NCBI GenBank assembly: GCA_000727475.1
Contig: KL647305.1
Span: 426,856-490,855, forward strand
Source of the DNA: Sarcocystis neurona
Taxonomy: Eukaryota; Apicomplexa; Conoidasida; Eucoccidiorida; Sarcocystidae
Direction of reading: 5' to 3'
Length of the DNA: 64,000 nucleotides
In this document: one piece after another, positions 50,201-61,975 of the stretch
Layout of the letters: each line of letters begins with the position of its first letter
How positions within the stretch are numbered: the stretch's first letter is position 1
The notes under the pieces: generated by a model
What the model was told of the DNA's origin: nothing
Databases searched by the model: none
What the model saw: only the letters and a program-made list of their open reading frames with translations
Position numbers and translations under genes: made by a program

Positions 50201-53200
50201 TCAACAGAAAGCGCATAAAACTAGAGGGCGATACGCTCAAGCAGTACCAGCTGGTGCTCGTGTCTCGCCACTCGTGTTGCCCCTGCTTCAGCTGCTTGCT
50301 ACGGGGTGCTGCTGCGCAACCCTTTTATCTATGCTGCTGTCTCTCTGCGCCCGCGCTTCGCCGCTGCCGCGGTCTGGCGTTGGCGTCGCCGCTCTTGTTC
50401 CACCTGTTGTTGCTGCGCAGTCGAATATGACGCGTGTCCCCTGTTCATATCTTTGCGACCACGAGTTGGTGACAGCGTCGGCACTGCTGCTGCTGCTCCC
50501 CCGCTCGTCTTGCTGAAACTTCTACATACATACAGACAGACAGACAGACAGATTTACGTCTACATATATGTCTATATTTATGTGTGGATACAGGTATATG
50601 TACACACATATACCTACTCAACTGTACATCATTTAGACACAGTAATGTCCGGCGTATCAGAAGTCCTACATGTGCTCTTACATACATACATATATTTATA
50701 TACATATGTATGCGTATACAAATACGCGTATGTAATAGATCTCCTGACAGACGTGGTGCTTTTCGTGCAGCTGCCGAGGAAACTTGCCGGCAAAGTCCCA
50801 TGAACGTCGCCCCTCCGATGGTCGAGCCTCCGATGCGCTGACTGATACAGCCATGCCCCGCAGGAGGCGGAGCTGCTGTTTCTCCTGTCCCTGAGCCGGC
50901 TGCCTCCGCCGCCGGGGACGCTGCTGTCGTTGCAGCAGGAAACCCCGCAGGCGCTGCTCTGGGGGAGCTTGCAGCAAAAACTTTGTGGACGCTGACACCC
51001 GCTTTCAAATTTACGAGGAGGTACGGATAGAAGTCTCTCCGTTCCTCCGGCGTCAGCGAGCTGCAGCAGACACAACGACCAGAGGCAAAGTCACGCAGAC
51101 CCTGCCAGCGAACACCGCCGTGTTTCCTTCAAAAAGACGCACCCAGGCGGGCGGGAAGTTGCACCCCATCAGATGCAGACGAAGACAGAGAAGAGAGCGC
51201 GACGACTGCTGCACTTTGACAAGAAGGGAGGCGTACGCAACTCTGCACAAGGTAGCGACAGAAGTCTGTCTGCCTTTGTCTACGCCCACGCCCCACCGAG
51301 CGCTTACGCGCAGTTGGTCCGGAACACTTAGGAGCGACGGCGGGTAGTGACTAAACGCCAAGCAGCAGCATTCCCGCGAGCGCCACCATCTTTCTTAGAG
51401 CCACTCCTACAGAAAGAAGCGTGCGTCCTGGGAAGCTGCTGCACACACCCCCACACGTGGCGGTGAGCCCACTACGCGGACTGCCACCCTGGGACGCCGC
51501 TGTTACCTTCTCTGAACTTGCGCAACTTTCCAAAGCAGATATACACCGCCGCAGATTTACAACGGCCTCAGGACAACCACACGAGCATGCAGAAACGCCG
51601 TTGCGCAAGCAGCCTTCAGTAGGGCAGACATAACCAAAAGGGAGGGATCTACGAACAGCTGTGTGGTGAAGAGTCCCCTCAGACACATGCACACGCCTTT
51701 CACACACAGGCCATTGTCGCTCTTGCATACGTAGAACTATACACGTATCTCTATGTTAGAATGTATACATGCACACATATACATATACTCAAGTGTGCGT
51801 GTGTGTGTGTGTACACAACATATGCTTCCATACACGTCTGTGCTTATCCTCTCAGCCCGAGGCGCACGCAGACACAGACACACATGGGAGAAGGCGTTTG
51901 GCTGGCGTTGGTGCTTTGTACCATTCGTAGAAATCCCCGGCCTTCTTCTGCGCCGTGGGTGCCTCGTTCATCGCCTGGCAGGTTCTGAAAAGGAGAGTGG
52001 CGCAGGACAAGGACACACCGCAAAGAGGGAAATTCAGCCGTCCTCGCGACTTCGCGTAGAGACGTTCAGACGTGTGTTCCGCAGATATGCAGGGAAAGAC
52101 GGAGACAGCGCGTGACCAGGCGACTCTTCCTGCGTGTGCTGCGTGTCCATCCACAGGAGACGAATAGGTGTACGGGTTTACGCCACATCGACGGAGACCG
52201 ACTTCTTCCATACATGCGAACTAACACACACGTATCGACTGCGCGAGCGCACAGGGCAAAGTGACTGACCCCTCGTAGCGGAAAATTGTAGTAGGGAAAT
52301 TGTGCATGAGGAAATCCAGCGCCTCGATGATGCAGACGCTTTCTCGAGAAAAAGAAATGACCAGATGCGCCACCTGCCGGCGTCGGACGTCTGCAGCAAC
52401 TGCACGCCAGAGGCGTGCTGCAGTCAGAGCTGCTGTCGCCCCTGTTTTTTTCTGTGCAGAAGACGGCCCTGCTGTTCCTGCGACTGCTGGCGACGCCTTT
52501 CTCGGAGAAGTTGCCGGCGCGTTTGCTGCATCTGCTGCTGGAAGCCGGGCACGGCGCGCACGCGTTGCTGCTGACGTTCCCGCAGCAGCTCCTCGCCCTG
52601 CTGCAGCACGCGCTGTCGCGATATGTGCTGCCGCCGGTGCTGCGGGGTTTGTTGCGCTCGTGAATGCTGCTGCTTCTCCGTTTGGACACGGAGCCACGAC
52701 GGCTTCCCAGGGAGGCGCAGGGCCCCCAAGAGCCCTGTCGCCGCAGTCAGAAAGAACAGCCGGAGAGGCGGCAACACCAGAAGAAGAAGCCGCAGCAGCA
52801 ACAGCGGGAGCACGACAAACGGTTGCTGCAGGAGCCGCGGCAGCAGCAACGGGAGAGGACGAAGTGAACGGGGACAACGCAGCAGCACGCTGCCGTGGAG
52901 AGACCCTATCGTCACCAACATGCGAAAGTGTCGGTAAAGCGACAGCAGCAGCTGGTGGTGGTACGGACGATGCACCGGAAAGCAAGGCAGCAGCGCAGGA
53001 TGATTTGACTGACGAAGCGACTATTCTACATGACGGTAGGGAGACAGCAGGTCCGGAGGGCTCCGTAGGGGACGCCGTCTCCGCGGTCGCGGAGGGGCAC
53101 GAGACAGCACATTCAAAGGAGGCGACAAGGCCTCTATCCGGAGAGAAGGGAGAGGGAGGAGCAGCAGGAGAAAGAGCCGTCGAAGAGAGGCCCGCAGGTG

Positions 53201-54660
53201 ACAGCGCAGCAGATGATGCAGGAGCAGAAGGTGCCGCCACAGCGGCAGAGGCAGTAGAGACGCGAGATGGGGAAGGAGGAAAACTCTGTGCGGGCCAGGC
53301 ATTCGTGGCAGGACGCGACGCCGCTGGCAGAGAGGACGACCACGGCAAGGATGCAGCAGCAGCAGGAAAAGAAGAGGAAGAAGAAGAGAGAGAGGAGACG
53401 CACGGACATGGCGCAAAGTTCTCTGAGAAAACAGACGGCCTCATTGCACGTGCGCAGTAGGAACAGCGGCACGAATCAGCAGCGTCGACAGGAAGTGTCG
53501 CACCGACGGCCGCACCGTCTGCCGCAGGAGAGCTGCCGAAAAGCTCGGCAGCCAGAGTAGGAAAGAACGAAAGGTTCTCCACGTACAGCAGCAGCAGTCG
53601 CTGCATCAGCGCCTGCAACTCGAAGCAGCCGCTGCCGGTCACCGCCAGGTGGCAGCCGATTTCTAAGTAAGGCAGGCCCTGCAATTAGCAGCAGCAGCAG
53701 CATCATTGGGCGCGGCATCAACGGGCAGCAGCTGTGAACAGCAACATGCGAATGCGATGCAGCAACAAACGAAGAAACAGGAGCGGTGACCCGCGCTCGA
53801 AAAGAAGCGCCAGTAGCAGTTGGGGCTTCCTCGCCTGCCGCACATGCCGTGAATCCCACGCACCCAACGTGCGACAGCCGGACGCTGCACGTGCATGCGC
53901 AGCGAAGCGCTGGCTACGAGCCACAACTAAGAATCCTTCATCACGGACCAGTACGCACGTAATAAATATATACACACGTGGAAATACATATGTCCATATA
54001 TATATATATATATATATATATCTATGCTCACACACACACACACACTCTGATAGACGCACAACTTATACATACGTACATATACGTTTACACATATATATAT
54101 ATATAGATATGTGTACATAGGCACATACCCATAAAGACACACAGGCACACACCTATGGAAGTGCATGCAGAGATATTTTCTCGCACACGTACGGCCTGCA
54201 GTTGTGTACACAAACGAAAGCAGACCCCGACGTGCATGTGTATGTTCACGTGTACGCCATGACGACGTATGCGCGCTGGCAGACTTGGGCACGGTGCCGG
54301 CGAAGAACATCCGCAGGACTCCCATGCATGCACTGCTGCCACCTGGTTTGCAGAAGACGGCTGCCACTGGCAAGCACGTCAGCGTCGAAGCACACACACA
54401 AAAAAAATGTAACACGTGAGTCTGCGAGGTAGGGCAGGCAGGAAGAGGCTGCCACCAAGAAAGACCGACAAACAGAGAAGGGCAGACGCATGTGTGCCAG
54501 GGGGGCGGTGGGTACGCCCGTGCATGTTTCACAGATCCTTCGCCTCTTTCACTTTCTTTCCGCGTATAAATCTGCCGTATACACCCCTCACTACAACCTC
54601 CACGTAAAGACTTACATACACATATATATATATATACATACGTACAACCTGTACGTAAAC

Positions 54661-54691
<31 letters not shown>

Positions 54692-55630
54692 TGTGTACAG
54701 AGAGGGAGAGGGAGACAGGAGGAGCACCTGCCCACTAATAGTTGAGAAAGGGTCAGTCACAACCTGCGCTCCTCGTCTTCCGCCTTTGAACGCGTATGCT
54801 TCTATTAGCATACTCACGGAGCAACCTCTCTCTGTATCGGCGTGTGTACCTACATATGTACACATATATGTGTATATATACACACATCACAGACACGCAT
54901 ATATACATATATATATACATCTTATCCCTCCTATCACCTCTGTCTTTCTCTCTCGCTGCATATGCGTACATATATATATATATATATATATGTAGGGGCA
55001 GATGTCATCCCTCCCCTCTCATGCCTGTCTTTCTCCGTATACACACATACATACACGTATGCCTGTAAAACTCAACCTTTCTGTCAGTGTCTTCCTCCGC
55101 CTCTCCCTCTCTATCTGTATCTATTCACTATCTCTGAACTTGAGCGTATATGTTCCTGTTCCTGTCTCTAGGCGTACAGGCAGAAGACCTATACGTCCGC
55201 GTTATCTCCACCTTTGTACCTACCCCCCCTGTCTATACCCGTATAGATTGCAAAGCTGCATATGTAATGTCGGCGGGTATACAACGCGCACAACGGATAT
55301 GTTCATGTATATATGAACATGCGTAGCACTGCTTGGAGACCGGATCATCACGTAGTGAGCGTCAAGGAGTCGAGCAGCACAGACACACGTCGACGCACCG
55401 CAGCAGCCAGCAGCACAGCGTCACGGAGAAGACACTAGTAAGTGCCCCCCTCACAAATACACGCCTGTGGACATGCACATGTATAAACACGGATGCATCA
55501 CTGTATGGATATTTGCCAACACACACGTGCACATATACGCTCAGTCACAACAGAACCTTTACAAACACATATATCTATATATATGGAGCGAGACAGAGAC
55601 AGAGAGATGGCGATATACATACATATATAT

Positions 55631-55661
<31 letters not shown>

Positions 55662-57144
55662 TACGCATATATAGAGATATACATATATATGTATATATAT
55701 GTATGAGAGAGAGATACAAAGAAATAAGTAGGGAGAAAAAACGGAGAGAGCGAGCAAGAAACAAAGCGAGAGAGACCAACAGACTCGTGCCGTGTAGGTA
55801 TACATGGCATCAATCACGCCTTACATGTACAACACGGTGTACATACTCGCGTGTCGACACATATAAGCAGAAATACGTAAAAGGCCCGCACTTAGAGAAG
55901 GCGGTATGTCTGTTTATAAGCCGGAGTACGCACTTGCAAGCAGGTACACGCGCATATACGAAATAGAAAGTTACCACTTGTACGAATGCAAACACACACC
56001 TAGTTGTACGCAGTGACATACACATAAACGTGTCGGTGGATCCACCCAGGTCCGCACAGAGGCAGATTTGGTGTACGTCCACGTCAACAGCACGTACACA
56101 GAGGCAGCAGCTTTGGTGTACGTACACCTGGGCAGGTACACTGAGGCAGTTCTGGTGTCTGTACAGACGACCAGGTCGACAGAGACGGCTTACAAGTTTG
56201 ACAACGCCTTCGACGTCTTTCCAGTCGAGCAGCAAGAAATAAATGACCCGCTGGCGCCGCTGCTTCCCGCAGCAGCAGCAGCGGTCCCCGCCGTCGCCGC
56301 CCAACACGCGCGCGCCCGAACAGCAGGCCACCGCATGCGCCAGTCTACGGATCTCAACGTGCTCGACATGTTGATGAACCTGTTGCACAAAAAGATACTG
56401 CCTTTCCTGCTGACTCCGTCCGAGCACACCTTCACGTTGGCGTCTTTTTCTTGGTGCCGCCGCTGCTACTGCTGCTGGTCTGGTTTTCGCCGAAGGCGCT
56501 GCTCGTGCTGTTGGACTTCCCCCTCTCGCCGCTTCCGCCTCCGTCTCTGCTGACGCGCTTGTGCACGCACGGTGTGCAGATGTCGTCCTTCCTGCTGCAG
56601 TCGCTGCCCCGTTCGCGCATGTTGCCTCACTTGCTGCTGCTGGGGCTGCCTGACTCAGCGCTGCGCGCCCTCGTGCAACTCGTTCTGCTGTCATGCTAGG
56701 TCCGTCAGCTGGCGCTACAGCAGAGTCGGCAGACGTCGGTCGTGTGAGAACTATTCTAGAATCAGGTGACCGTGCTGCTGCGCCGTCTTTTTTATCCTCT
56801 CCTTGCTCTGCTGTCGCTGCTCCTGTCGCCCTTGGATCCGAACCGCAGCTTTGTGCAGCCGGCGCTCCTGCACTGGGGGTGGCTCCCTCGGGGGCGTGCG
56901 GCGTTCCTGGGGCCGTCGCGCGGGCACTTGAAGCCGTGCGGTCAAGGTCGTACTCTCTTTGCCGCTGCCATCTCTGCTGCTGCTGCCGTTGCTGCTCACC
57001 TTGGAGGATGCGCCTCTGTCGCTGCAGGTGCCTTTGCTGCGGCGGTTCCTGCTGTTTGTATTGCTGGTTGACAATATATCCAGCAGCTACGCTCACAACG
57101 CGCACCGTGCCAGCAGTTACATCCACACCTAATGCGGCTCCCAT
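41226..57144 (-). CDS. Pantothenate kinase (eukaryotic type II fold), seven exons, about 1,829 residues
   Basis: Phosphorylates pantothenate, the first step of CoA synthesis. Exons, 5' to 3' on minus: 57144-56194, 53678-52270, 51060-50788, 48766-46477, 45357-45260, 43134-43030, 41589-41226. All junction phases match and the joined length (5,490 bases) is in frame. Core motifs: MGAALGVDVTAGTVRVV (1 on), RVIYFLLLDWKDVEG (299 on), HLAVTGSGCFEL (327 on), ESVCIIEALDFL (764 region), YPYLLVNLKAGVSV (798 on), QRIGGSTIGGATFMGLCRLL (861 on), VRDIYGGGYDAIGL and ASTFGK, LLTMMSFNVAQQAYLHAVLHG, GLKRIVLAGFLLD, VRFWSKN, FLGALGAC. These match human PANK motifs in order. About 1,450 residues of low complexity sit in three insertions. 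Glu and Arg aligning with PANK3 Glu138 and Arg207 are kept; the GGTL, GSGVS and EHEGY loops are altered. Intron 3 is GC-AG. The start is chosen just before the first strand; the frame is open further upstream. Confidence 0.85.
42857..42982. repeat. 18-bp minisatellite in PanK intron 6
   Basis: About seven copies of a unit near TATCCACACATGTATGCA, alternating GCATA and TTTAT variants, begin 48 bases inside the intron from the donor at 43029. It is flanked by (TA)n. No spacers as in a CRISPR array: the units are head-to-tail. Confidence 0.9.
43309..43334. repeat. (TA)n microsatellite in PanK intron 5
   Basis: Pure TA run of about 26 bases, followed by TG/CG-rich alternating sequence. Confidence 0.95.
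45205..45224. repeat. (GT)n microsatellite in PanK intron 5
   Basis: About nine GT units, 36 bases downstream in transcript sense of the exon 5 donor at 45259. Confidence 0.95.
50533..50553. repeat. (CAGA)n tetranucleotide repeat in PanK intron 3
   Basis: Five CAGA units followed by TA-rich alternating sequence; it lies in the GC-AG intron. Confidence 0.95.
53995..54023. repeat. (TA)n microsatellite in PanK intron 1
   Basis: Alternating TA run in the 2.5 kb first intron, followed by a short (CA)n run at about 54031-54044. Confidence 0.95.
54664..54692. repeat. (TA)n microsatellite in PanK intron 1
   Basis: Second long alternating TA run of intron 1; further shorter runs occur at about 54625, 54905 and 54971-54991. 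Confidence 0.95.
55615..55702. repeat. Compound (TA)/(CATA)/(GTATA) microsatellite in PanK intron 1
   Basis: Nearly 90 bases of interrupted TA and CATATA units, then a purine-rich GAGA tract. It creates spurious Tyr-Ile frames on both strands. Confidence 0.95.
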
Positions 57145-58825
57145 TCTGCCCAAGAAGAGCTGCAGCAGCACCTGGGGCGCGGTGGGGCAGGCAGCTGGGG
57201 TGGTAGAGGCGGCTGCAGGACGACTCTCAGCGACAGTAACAATGACACCTGCTGCCTTCGCCGCCCCAGCAGCAGCATCACGTGGAGGTGACGCTGTTAT
57301 AGTAACAGCAGCAGCAGCGCGTCACCAGTCACTGGTGTTGGGTGTGGAACAGCCACAGATGGTGTGTGCATTGCGGCAGTGTGGGACGGATCGGTGTTGC
57401 CACTGTTAAGTGTGCGAAACTGCACGACGCCCGCCATCGGAGGGCATGCAAAGGTCACCTCCACTCGCGCGCAGGGAGGGCACCATAGCCGCTCCGACAG
57501 CGCAGCGAGGCAGGAGAAATACCAGCAGGCGTAGCAACAGGAAGCAAAGCAGCTGGAAGCAGCGAGACGGGAAAAGACATCTTTCGCTGACGGCTGCTTG
57601 GGCAGCGCAATACCGGTCGGGTGGCATTCGGAGCAGCCGTGCATGCGCAGTCACGGCCTTCATATGCAACAGCTGCCAATGCTCGTGCCCCTGTTGGTGG
57701 CTCGAGAAGTGAACAGGATCCCTGCTCCAACAGCGAGAAGGCCGCGCGAACAGCGGAAGAAGCCAGAACAACGCTGTGGCAGCAGCAGTCGGCAGCAGCC
57801 AGGAACCTCGCAAACGGAACAGTACCGCGCGAGTGGAGGAGGAGGAGAGCCGCCGCCAGGAGGTACGAGTCTGGTGGCAGTGGACATCGGACAAAATTCA
57901 GGTTCTGCGGGAGATGTGAAAAATGCTGGGAAGAATGATGGTGCGACTTAGATTCACTCCAGCCGCTATGCGGTGCGTACTACTAGCACGTGGCGGCTTT
58001 CTATACACTCGGTGTGCTGCCGCCAGCCACACGGCATGCGAGGCAGCGAAGGCGGCAGCAACGTAGAATTCTGCTACGGAAATCCTTCCTAACGGAGAGA
58101 TCTGCGGCAAATGTCAAGCACACGTGTGTTGGCCCCTGGCAACGCGTTCGTACGCGGCACTGTTGCCATCGCGTACCGCGCAGTTGCCGTCGTTATCCTG
58201 CTCCTCACGGCCCTTTTGCCCGTGCCACTGCCATCTCGGTCGGTGCTGCCGTGCTGCTGCTGCTGCTGCCGCGCAGCTGCTGCGGCCACTCCTGGAGCTG
58301 CTGCCGGTGCTTCACTTGCAGCGCGAAGTGGTTACGTTGTCGCGGCAGGAGGAGCGGGAGGCGAGCCAGGCTGTCTCTCTACCACACTACTGCGGCTTTA
58401 CTGCGCCGCACCCGTCCGCTGCGCCTTCTGCGACTTTAGCGTGTCGCTGTGCCACTGCTGCTGCGGCAATAACGCTGACGGTCCGATCCCACCTCGCTCG
58501 CATTGTTAATGTGTCGTGCCCGTGCACCGTGCTGCTGGTGTTGCAGGCGAGACGTCCTCTTGACCGCTCGCTGCCACCAATGTGTACAGCGTTGCCCGTC
58601 CGCGTCCGCCCTGCACACCGTAGCTGCTGGACAGCAAAGGAAAGTGCTCTGCCTCTTCAACGGCAGGGGACAGTCAGGAGGGTTCGCTGTTGCCACACGG
58701 GACGCTGTTATCGTGACTCGCATCCTCACAACGTCCCAGCGCACGCTGGCAGCAACACCAGCGAAAAGAGAGGCGAATGCGGCAAGGAAAGAGTAGAGGA
58801 AGGAGCGGCGCAGTGCAGCACTCAC

Positions 58826-58915
58826 GTGCCCAGTCGAGTAAGACGAGGCTGGAGAAAACGGGGGAAATTGTTCCAGACCTTTGTCTTTGATTTGTCCACA
58901 GGCAAAAGAGGACAT
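58826..58915 (-). other. Possible 5' exon of the PanK gene
   Basis: ATG at 58915 opens 30 codons (MSSFACGQIKDKGLEQF, then Pro/Ser-rich to SYSTGH) ending exactly at a consensus donor GTGAGT in phase 0. A phase-0 acceptor (CTGCTGCAG) exists at 57160-57161, 15 bases before the PanK start codon chosen here, so the two could splice and add an N-terminal extension. Other exon-like pieces lie between (for example after CATCTCCCGCAG near 57.90 kb). Whether any is used cannot be told from sequence. Confidence 0.3.
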
Positions 58916-59520
58916 GCAAATCTAATGCGTATATACGCGTGGAGTCATAAGGGGTACATATGCATAAATGTGTATTGTCGTATTTTTGGTTTTTTTGACA
59001 GGTGAGGGTGTTACACACGAACGCGTCAATGTCCGCCTGTACACGTTCTCTAAAGGCGGTGACAATTAAATACATTTAGCTCTATGCAGACGCCTTCTCT
59101 TTCGTGCATCACTTGTGTAGTAAAGCGGTCGTCCTACCACTGCAGACCAGAGATTAAATGCGTACGTGTCTCTCACTTGCGCCAGTGTACGTAGAAATCA
59201 GTGCGTCTCATCCGCAAGCAAAAAGATATTCCGTGCCTCCCTCCGCCTTCCTTCTTTGTATCGTCTAACCATCTGAGTGGCTCAGACGTTTTCGCCTTGG
59301 AACCGTAGTAACAACCACTCCAATTTTCCGTTCCACCTACTCGAACTTTGGAGTACATCCACATCCTACGATAGTGGCACCAGATTTACTAATATTTGCA
59401 CTTACGTACATGTAGCTTGGTTGAGATCTTGTTGTGGCAGGCACCACAGTGATTCGCGTGCACTCTCGTCGGACAGGTGGACATTTCCCATGCGTGAAGC
59501 GGCTGCCTTGTATATCAGTC

Positions 59521-59857
59521 CTAACGAGCCGTCTTCAACATCCGATGTTCGCCCTCCCACGCATAGTTAGTGTCCCCCTGAGCCGTTCCTGATTTTGTAA
59601 AAAGGTGTGAGACATTCTTACAACATACTATCTCCCAACATACCCGACGGTGGACATGGTCGTATATGGCTCCTGACCCTACAGGGACGACGCGCATACG
59701 ATGTTCATCCACAGAAGATGCTCTTCTTTTACGCTTGTAAATCGGTACATTGCACACGCGCATAGGTAATCCGTCATAGGTACAACATCGAACGCACATC
59801 TGTTCGCTGGCCGCTTCGCTGATGGTGCACAGGTACAGCCGGGTCCGGCGGGGGCTG
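59521..59857 (-). other. Candidate Cys-rich terminal exon, unknown gene
   Basis: After TTTTTTGGGTGTACTTCGTAG (acceptor at 59858-59859) the minus strand has an open frame reading TRLYLCTISEAASEQMCVRC on, with seven Cys, a basic patch (YKRKRRASS) and an end at TAG (59521). A second frame from the same acceptor is also Cys-rich (GCTCAPSAKR to NIVCASSL, stop at 59679), so the reading frame is not settled. High Cys density suggests a disulphide-bonded secreted or surface domain; no family recognised. Confidence 0.3.
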
Positions 59858-61531
59858 CTACGAAGTACACCCAAAAAAGACGTATTTTCCTACGCATGTA
59901 GGGTAGCACACAGTGTGTGTTTGTTAAGCGTAAGAACTTCATCGCATGTTTATTCTCTGACGGCTTCTCTAGTGAGCCACTGGCGCACCCGAAAGCCAAA
60001 GAACCCCATTTCAAACCCTCACACAACTGCGGAGTGCGCACCTACGCGCATCTTCCACGTCAATGACCTCTACTGTATAACGCGTATGAATGCGTGAAAA
60101 ACACTCCGACACTTTCTGACCACCGCGTATGTGCAAGCGGGTTCTTCATGCGTGGCTGCAAACATATGAACGCACGAGCGAACGCCTCCGCGCACGCGCG
60201 TTTGAAGGACGTACAAGTCGACCCACATATGTAACAGATAGAACGCTGCTTATGTAATATGAGACAGCTACGTACCCGCATGGTGCGCGACATATTTGTG
60301 TCTACAACATGCGGAGAATAGTTGAGGTACAGGCATACACGTAGGTACACTACACACAAGTAGGTTTACACTTGCAAATACGTAGCGGAGAACGTGACGC
60401 TTACGTACACGCAGGTGTACACAAAGGATGTCTATCTAAGCAATTGCAAACTGCAGTGGAACGACTGCGTGCGCCCCCATGGAGCGCAGGGCACCTCAAT
60501 CGGCTAGCGGTCCTATTTCAGTAACACATGTAGGGTAGAACTGCCAAATGTTGAGAGCCAAGAAGACGACCACCATCACCACCTTTATGTAGGCAGTATA
60601 CAGAGAAGACGGCAGGAAGATGACGGGTGTGGCTTACAGACGCGTACGTGGGAGACGCGTCTGTACACGTATGTATGTGTAGTAGAAAGAGTGAGGTCAA
60701 GACCAATGCAACAGCGTTATCTACACGTGAGTATGTGGTCCGCCTAAGAGTGCATCGCTTACGACAGTGCTCTGAAGTGTAGGTGGAAAAGTTTCCTTCT
60801 GCAAACAGGAAAAACCTCTGAAAGTAGGCCGCACACAAACACTAACACGTATGGTGCTGCTTGTTTGCTGCGCACCTGCAGCCTGCTGGGATGCGTGCTC
60901 TGCAGTGATACCGCAATTCACGTGTGAGGAAGCTCACCCTGCCTACGTAAGGGATACAGACCCACTCTTGTACTGTGAATAGTTCCCCGAGAGGGCTGCG
61001 ATTTCTAGTGACTTCTGATGGAAAGTTCCACGCGAATACGTGTTCATCCGTACATATCCTGATGTCACGTTATGCCCCTTCAGACAGAAACCCAAGTAGA
61101 AAGAAAGCATTAATGGTTATAGTAAACCTCGGCGACGGCGTTGCACTGATACGTCTACCTATATATCTGTATATGTTTTTAGCCTCCCTGCTCCAGTGTC
61201 GAAGAAGAACTGTACTTTTTGACCCGAAACCCCCGCAGCACCGGCTCGGCATTGGGCTCCGTGGTGGACAAACGTAGTGGTGGCTCCTGTGATAGCAGCT
61301 GAAGATGATGCTTCCCTAAAACCAACCACCTTGTCGCACAAAGGTCTGCCATTTCCATAGATCCGTAAACGTCTTAATAATGGATGCGAATCCACGTATG
61401 GTAGCCTTTTAGTTTCATGCCCGTATCCATGCCTATACGCATCTAGTACCAGTATCCACGAAGCTATTGTGGATATTTGTCCGCGAGTGACTATGACACT
61501 GAGTTGCCACCACCGTCGTAAAAGAATGCCT

Positions 61532-61975
61532 TTATCTGTGCGGCAGAGGACAACAGAGAGAAGCTGCAGTGGCACTGGTGCGTACGCCATTTCCTAAACA
61601 ATCAGGGAGGAAAGATATACCGTGACGAAGCGAGAAAAAGCATATGGACTTTGTGGAAAGATTAGGCGGAACTAGTCGCAGCGGCTGGAGGAGAGAGCAT
61701 TTTCCAACTATCCAGCAGGTAGCAGAAGGGGCACCAAACACTTCCGTCAAAAACAGGCGCTGTCGCAAGGTGAACAATTTAACAACGTGTTTTTCAGCTT
61801 CTCGCTTGAGGGTTTGGTAGTCTGCACACACCTTAGGCTGCGAGCGCAGCAGCAACTGTACGTGTATGGACTGTAGGTAATCAGTGTCACCAAAAGATAC
61901 GGAGTAGAAAGGGGACGCATTATCTCTGTTAGCATGGGTCAAAATACATACGGCTAAGACCAAAGTACGTAACTG
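61532..61975 (-). other. Candidate exon of an unknown gene
   Basis: Following an acceptor-like TTCATCAG the frame reads LVLAVCILTHANRDNASPF, then YSVSFGDTDYLQSIHVQLL, then a charged helix-like part (TLKREAEKHVVKLF) and on to about CWIVGKC. Composition is strongly protein-like over about 95 codons. It may belong with the frame at 61159-61590 and the Cys-rich exon at 59.5-59.9 kb as one minus-strand gene. Not recognised. Confidence 0.3.

Noticed and set aside
52300..53460. 386-codon plus-strand open frame, Ala/Glu/Gly-rich
   Set aside because: It is the antisense of PanK exon 2. The minus strand carries the conserved PanK motifs at both ends of the same interval (VTGSGC and RESVCIIEAL) with matching splice phases; the plus frame has none.
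54246..54420. Minus-strand exon-like segment inside PanK intron 1
   Set aside because: It has a plausible acceptor, but exon 1 joins to exon 2 directly in phase 0 with good alignment to human PANK, leaving no need for it. An alternative exon cannot be excluded.
56068..57071. Leu-rich plus-strand frames resembling helical-repeat proteins
   Set aside because: Leu runs arise from CTG triplets complementary to the CAG runs of PanK exon 1. The frames switch repeatedly and have no splice structure, while the minus frame is continuous from the GVDVTAGT motif to RVIYFLLLDW.
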